From assembly GCA_032125995.1 (NCBI GenBank), contig JAQBBQ010000207.1:1-7725 (forward strand): a stretch of 7,725 nt of DNA. The letters are read 5' to 3'. The position numbers were made by a program, and so were the translations under genes. The notes beneath the pieces are model-generated. The model did no database searches and was not told the DNA's origin. It saw only the letters and a program-made list of their open reading frames with translations. Source of the stretch: SG8-39 sp032125995. Its GTDB lineage: Bacteria; Pseudomonadota; Gammaproteobacteria; Burkholderiales; SG8-39. The stretch's first letter is position 1. Every line of letters begins with the position of its first letter. Shown one piece after another: positions 6,613-7,725 of this stretch.

Positions 6613-7265
6613 CGCCGCAGGCCGCGCTCGAACGCGGGCTTGACGCGCTCGCACTGCGCTTGCCTGCCGACGCGCAGATCAAGCTGCTCGACTACCTCGC
6701 GCTAATGCGTAAATGGAATCGCACCTTCAACCTGACCGCCATCCGTGACCCGCAGACGATGGTGACGCACCACCTGCTCGATTCGCTCGCCGTCGTCGCG
6801 CACGTGGAAACCGGCGCAGCGCAGCTGCGCATCGCGGATGTTGGTTCAGGCGCCGGCCTGCCCGGGATTCCGCTCGCGCTCGCGCGCCCGGCGTGGCGGG
6901 TCACCGTGAACGATCGCAACAGCAAGAAAGCTGCGTTCCTGCGCCAGACCAAGATCGAGCTCGGCCTGGCGAATCTCGAGGTACACGAAGGACCAGCACA
7001 GGCATGGCATCCGCCGGAGCGGTTCGACTGTGTCATCTCGCGCGCCTTCGCGGCGCTCGACGAATTTGTCTCTGCCTGCCGCCATCTCGTTGCGCCGGGC
7101 GGCGTGCTCGCCGCAATGAAGGGCGCACGGCCCGAGCCGGCGCACCGCGCGCTGCCGGTCGATGCCGATTGCAGCGACGTGCGCCGTTTGCAGGTACCGA
7201 TGCTCGACGCCGAGCGCCATCTCGTGGTGTGCCGCCTGACCGCGGTCAGCGGCGCGAGCGCCTGA
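6609..7265 (+). CDS. rsmG: 16S rRNA (guanine(527)-N(7))-methyltransferase RsmG (GidB)
   Basis: RsmG methylates N7 of G527 in 16S rRNA using S-adenosylmethionine; its loss gives low-level streptomycin resistance in several bacteria. The 218 residues are slightly longer than the E. coli protein (about 207). The family N-terminal signature KWNRTFNLTAIRDP is at 35-48 with HHLLDSLAV at 54-62. The SAM-binding glycine-rich loop is IADVGSGAGLPGIPLA (75-90), followed by D102 at the end of the second strand and KKAAFLRQ (106-113). SRAFAALDEF (144-153) and MKG (170-172) complete the pattern. Its ATG overlaps the mnmG stop by 4 bases, and its TGA shares one base with the parA ATG, so it is probably translated by coupling within the operon. 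Confidence 0.96.
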   Translation: MTPQAALERGLDALALRLPADAQIKLLDYLALMRKWNRTFNLTAIRDPQTMVTHHLLDSLAVVAHVETGAAQLRIADVGSGAGLPGIPLALARPAWRVTVNDRNSKKAAFLRQTKIELGLANLEVHEGPAQAWHPPERFDCVISRAFAALDEFVSACRHLVAPGGVLAAMKGARPEPAHRALPVDADCSDVRRLQVPMLDAERHLVVCRLTAVSGASA

Positions 7266-7725
7266 TGCGCATCATCGCGGTGGTGAACCAGAAGGGCGGC
7301 GTCGGCAAGACGACGACGAGCGTGAACCTCGCCGCGGCACTTGCACAGGCCGGTCAGCGCGTGCTTCTGGTGGACCTCGATCCGCAGGGCAACGCGACGA
7401 TGGGCAGCGGCATCGACAAGACCAAGGTCGACCGCACCGTGTACCACGTCCTCCTCGGACTCGCGGATGCCGCCTCCGTATGCACGCGCTCCGAGTCTGG
7501 CGGCTTTGACCTGCTGCCGTCGAACCGAGAACTCGCCGGCGCCGAAATCGAGTTGGTCGAACTTCCGCATCGCGAGCGACGGCTGAAAGATGCGCTCGCC
7601 GCGTTGGCCGTAGTCGAAGGCAGTTACGACTTCGTGATCATCGACTGCCCCCCTTCGCTCAGCCTACTGACCGTCAATGCGCTGACCGCGGCCGATCAGG
7701 TCATCATCCCGATGCAGTGCGAGTA
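7265..7725 (+). CDS. parA: chromosome partitioning ATPase ParA (Soj), 3' truncated by the window edge
   Basis: ParA is a Walker-type ATPase that binds DNA non-specifically as an ATP dimer and is released by ParB, pulling parS-bound ParB complexes along the nucleoid. The first 153 codons are visible and the frame is open to the right edge. The start MRIIAVVNQKGGVGKTTTSV is diagnostic: deviant Walker A KGGVGKTT at 10-17 with the signature lysine K10. Walker A' is VDLDPQGNAT (36-45) and Walker B is FVIIDCPPS (123-131, D127). There is no N-terminal helix-turn-helix extension, so this is the chromosomal Soj type (type Ib-like length at the N-terminus) rather than a P1-like plasmid ParA. The ATG follows the rsmG stop as TGATG. 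The two parS sites upstream of mnmG support the role; parB is expected next. Confidence 0.97.
   Translation, partial: MRIIAVVNQKGGVGKTTTSVNLAAALAQAGQRVLLVDLDPQGNATMGSGIDKTKVDRTVYHVLLGLADAASVCTRSESGGFDLLPSNRELAGAEIELVELPHRERRLKDALAALAVVEGSYDFVIIDCPPSLSLLTVNALTAADQVIIPMQCE

Noticed and set aside
6796..6811. CACGTG in rsmG as a third parS
   Set aside because: Only the 6-base core and two or three flanking bases match; the left arm TCGCG does not fit TGTTT.

Overview
This window looks like a chromosomal, origin-proximal region of a GC-rich proteobacterium. The strongest evidence is the run mnmG (gidA), rsmG (gidB) and parA (soj) on the plus strand, led by two parS centromere-like sites of the GTTTCACGTGAAAC type. 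This cluster sits near oriC in many bacteria. From memory of the families, the MnmG and RsmG sequences look most like beta- or gammaproteobacterial versions, beta slightly favoured. That placement is inference; no search was run.

Layout. (1) Positions 1-1652, plus strand: the 3' part of a fused TRAP transporter permease (DctM-type membrane domain plus a C-terminal extension resembling DUF3394). Its N-terminus lies outside the window. (2) Positions 1649-4537, minus strand, read right to left: an MFS transporter, a GNAT-family acetyltransferase and a carbon-nitrogen hydrolase (nitrilase superfamily). The last two overlap by 4 bases (GTGA) in the order in which they occur as one fused protein elsewhere (class 12 nitrilases, YhcX type). 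The hydrolase stop overlaps the TRAP permease stop by 4 bases in convergent orientation. (3) Positions 4538-4719: a 182-base divergent intergenic region with two parS sites whose centres are 60 bases apart, and a possible -10 element for mnmG. (4) Positions 4720-7725, plus strand: mnmG, rsmG and the first 153 codons of parA, packed with overlaps of 4 bases (ATGA) and 1 base (TGATG), so very probably one translationally coupled operon. parB would be expected just beyond the right edge.

How the genes relate. MnmG modifies the wobble uridine of tRNAs, RsmG methylates 16S rRNA, and ParA works with ParB bound at parS to segregate the chromosome. The parS pair upstream of the operon that encodes ParA could link segregation complex assembly to transcription of the operon. 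The minus-strand genes are accessory metabolic or transport functions with unknown substrates.

There are no RNA genes, insertion sequences, CRISPR arrays or gene-free stretches over 300 bases. I see no convincing new biological system. The points most worth a second look are the parS pair and its overlap with the mnmG promoter region, the split acetyltransferase/nitrilase pair, an Ala-Ala replacement beside the catalytic cysteine of MnmG, and an AT-rich patch inside mnmG.
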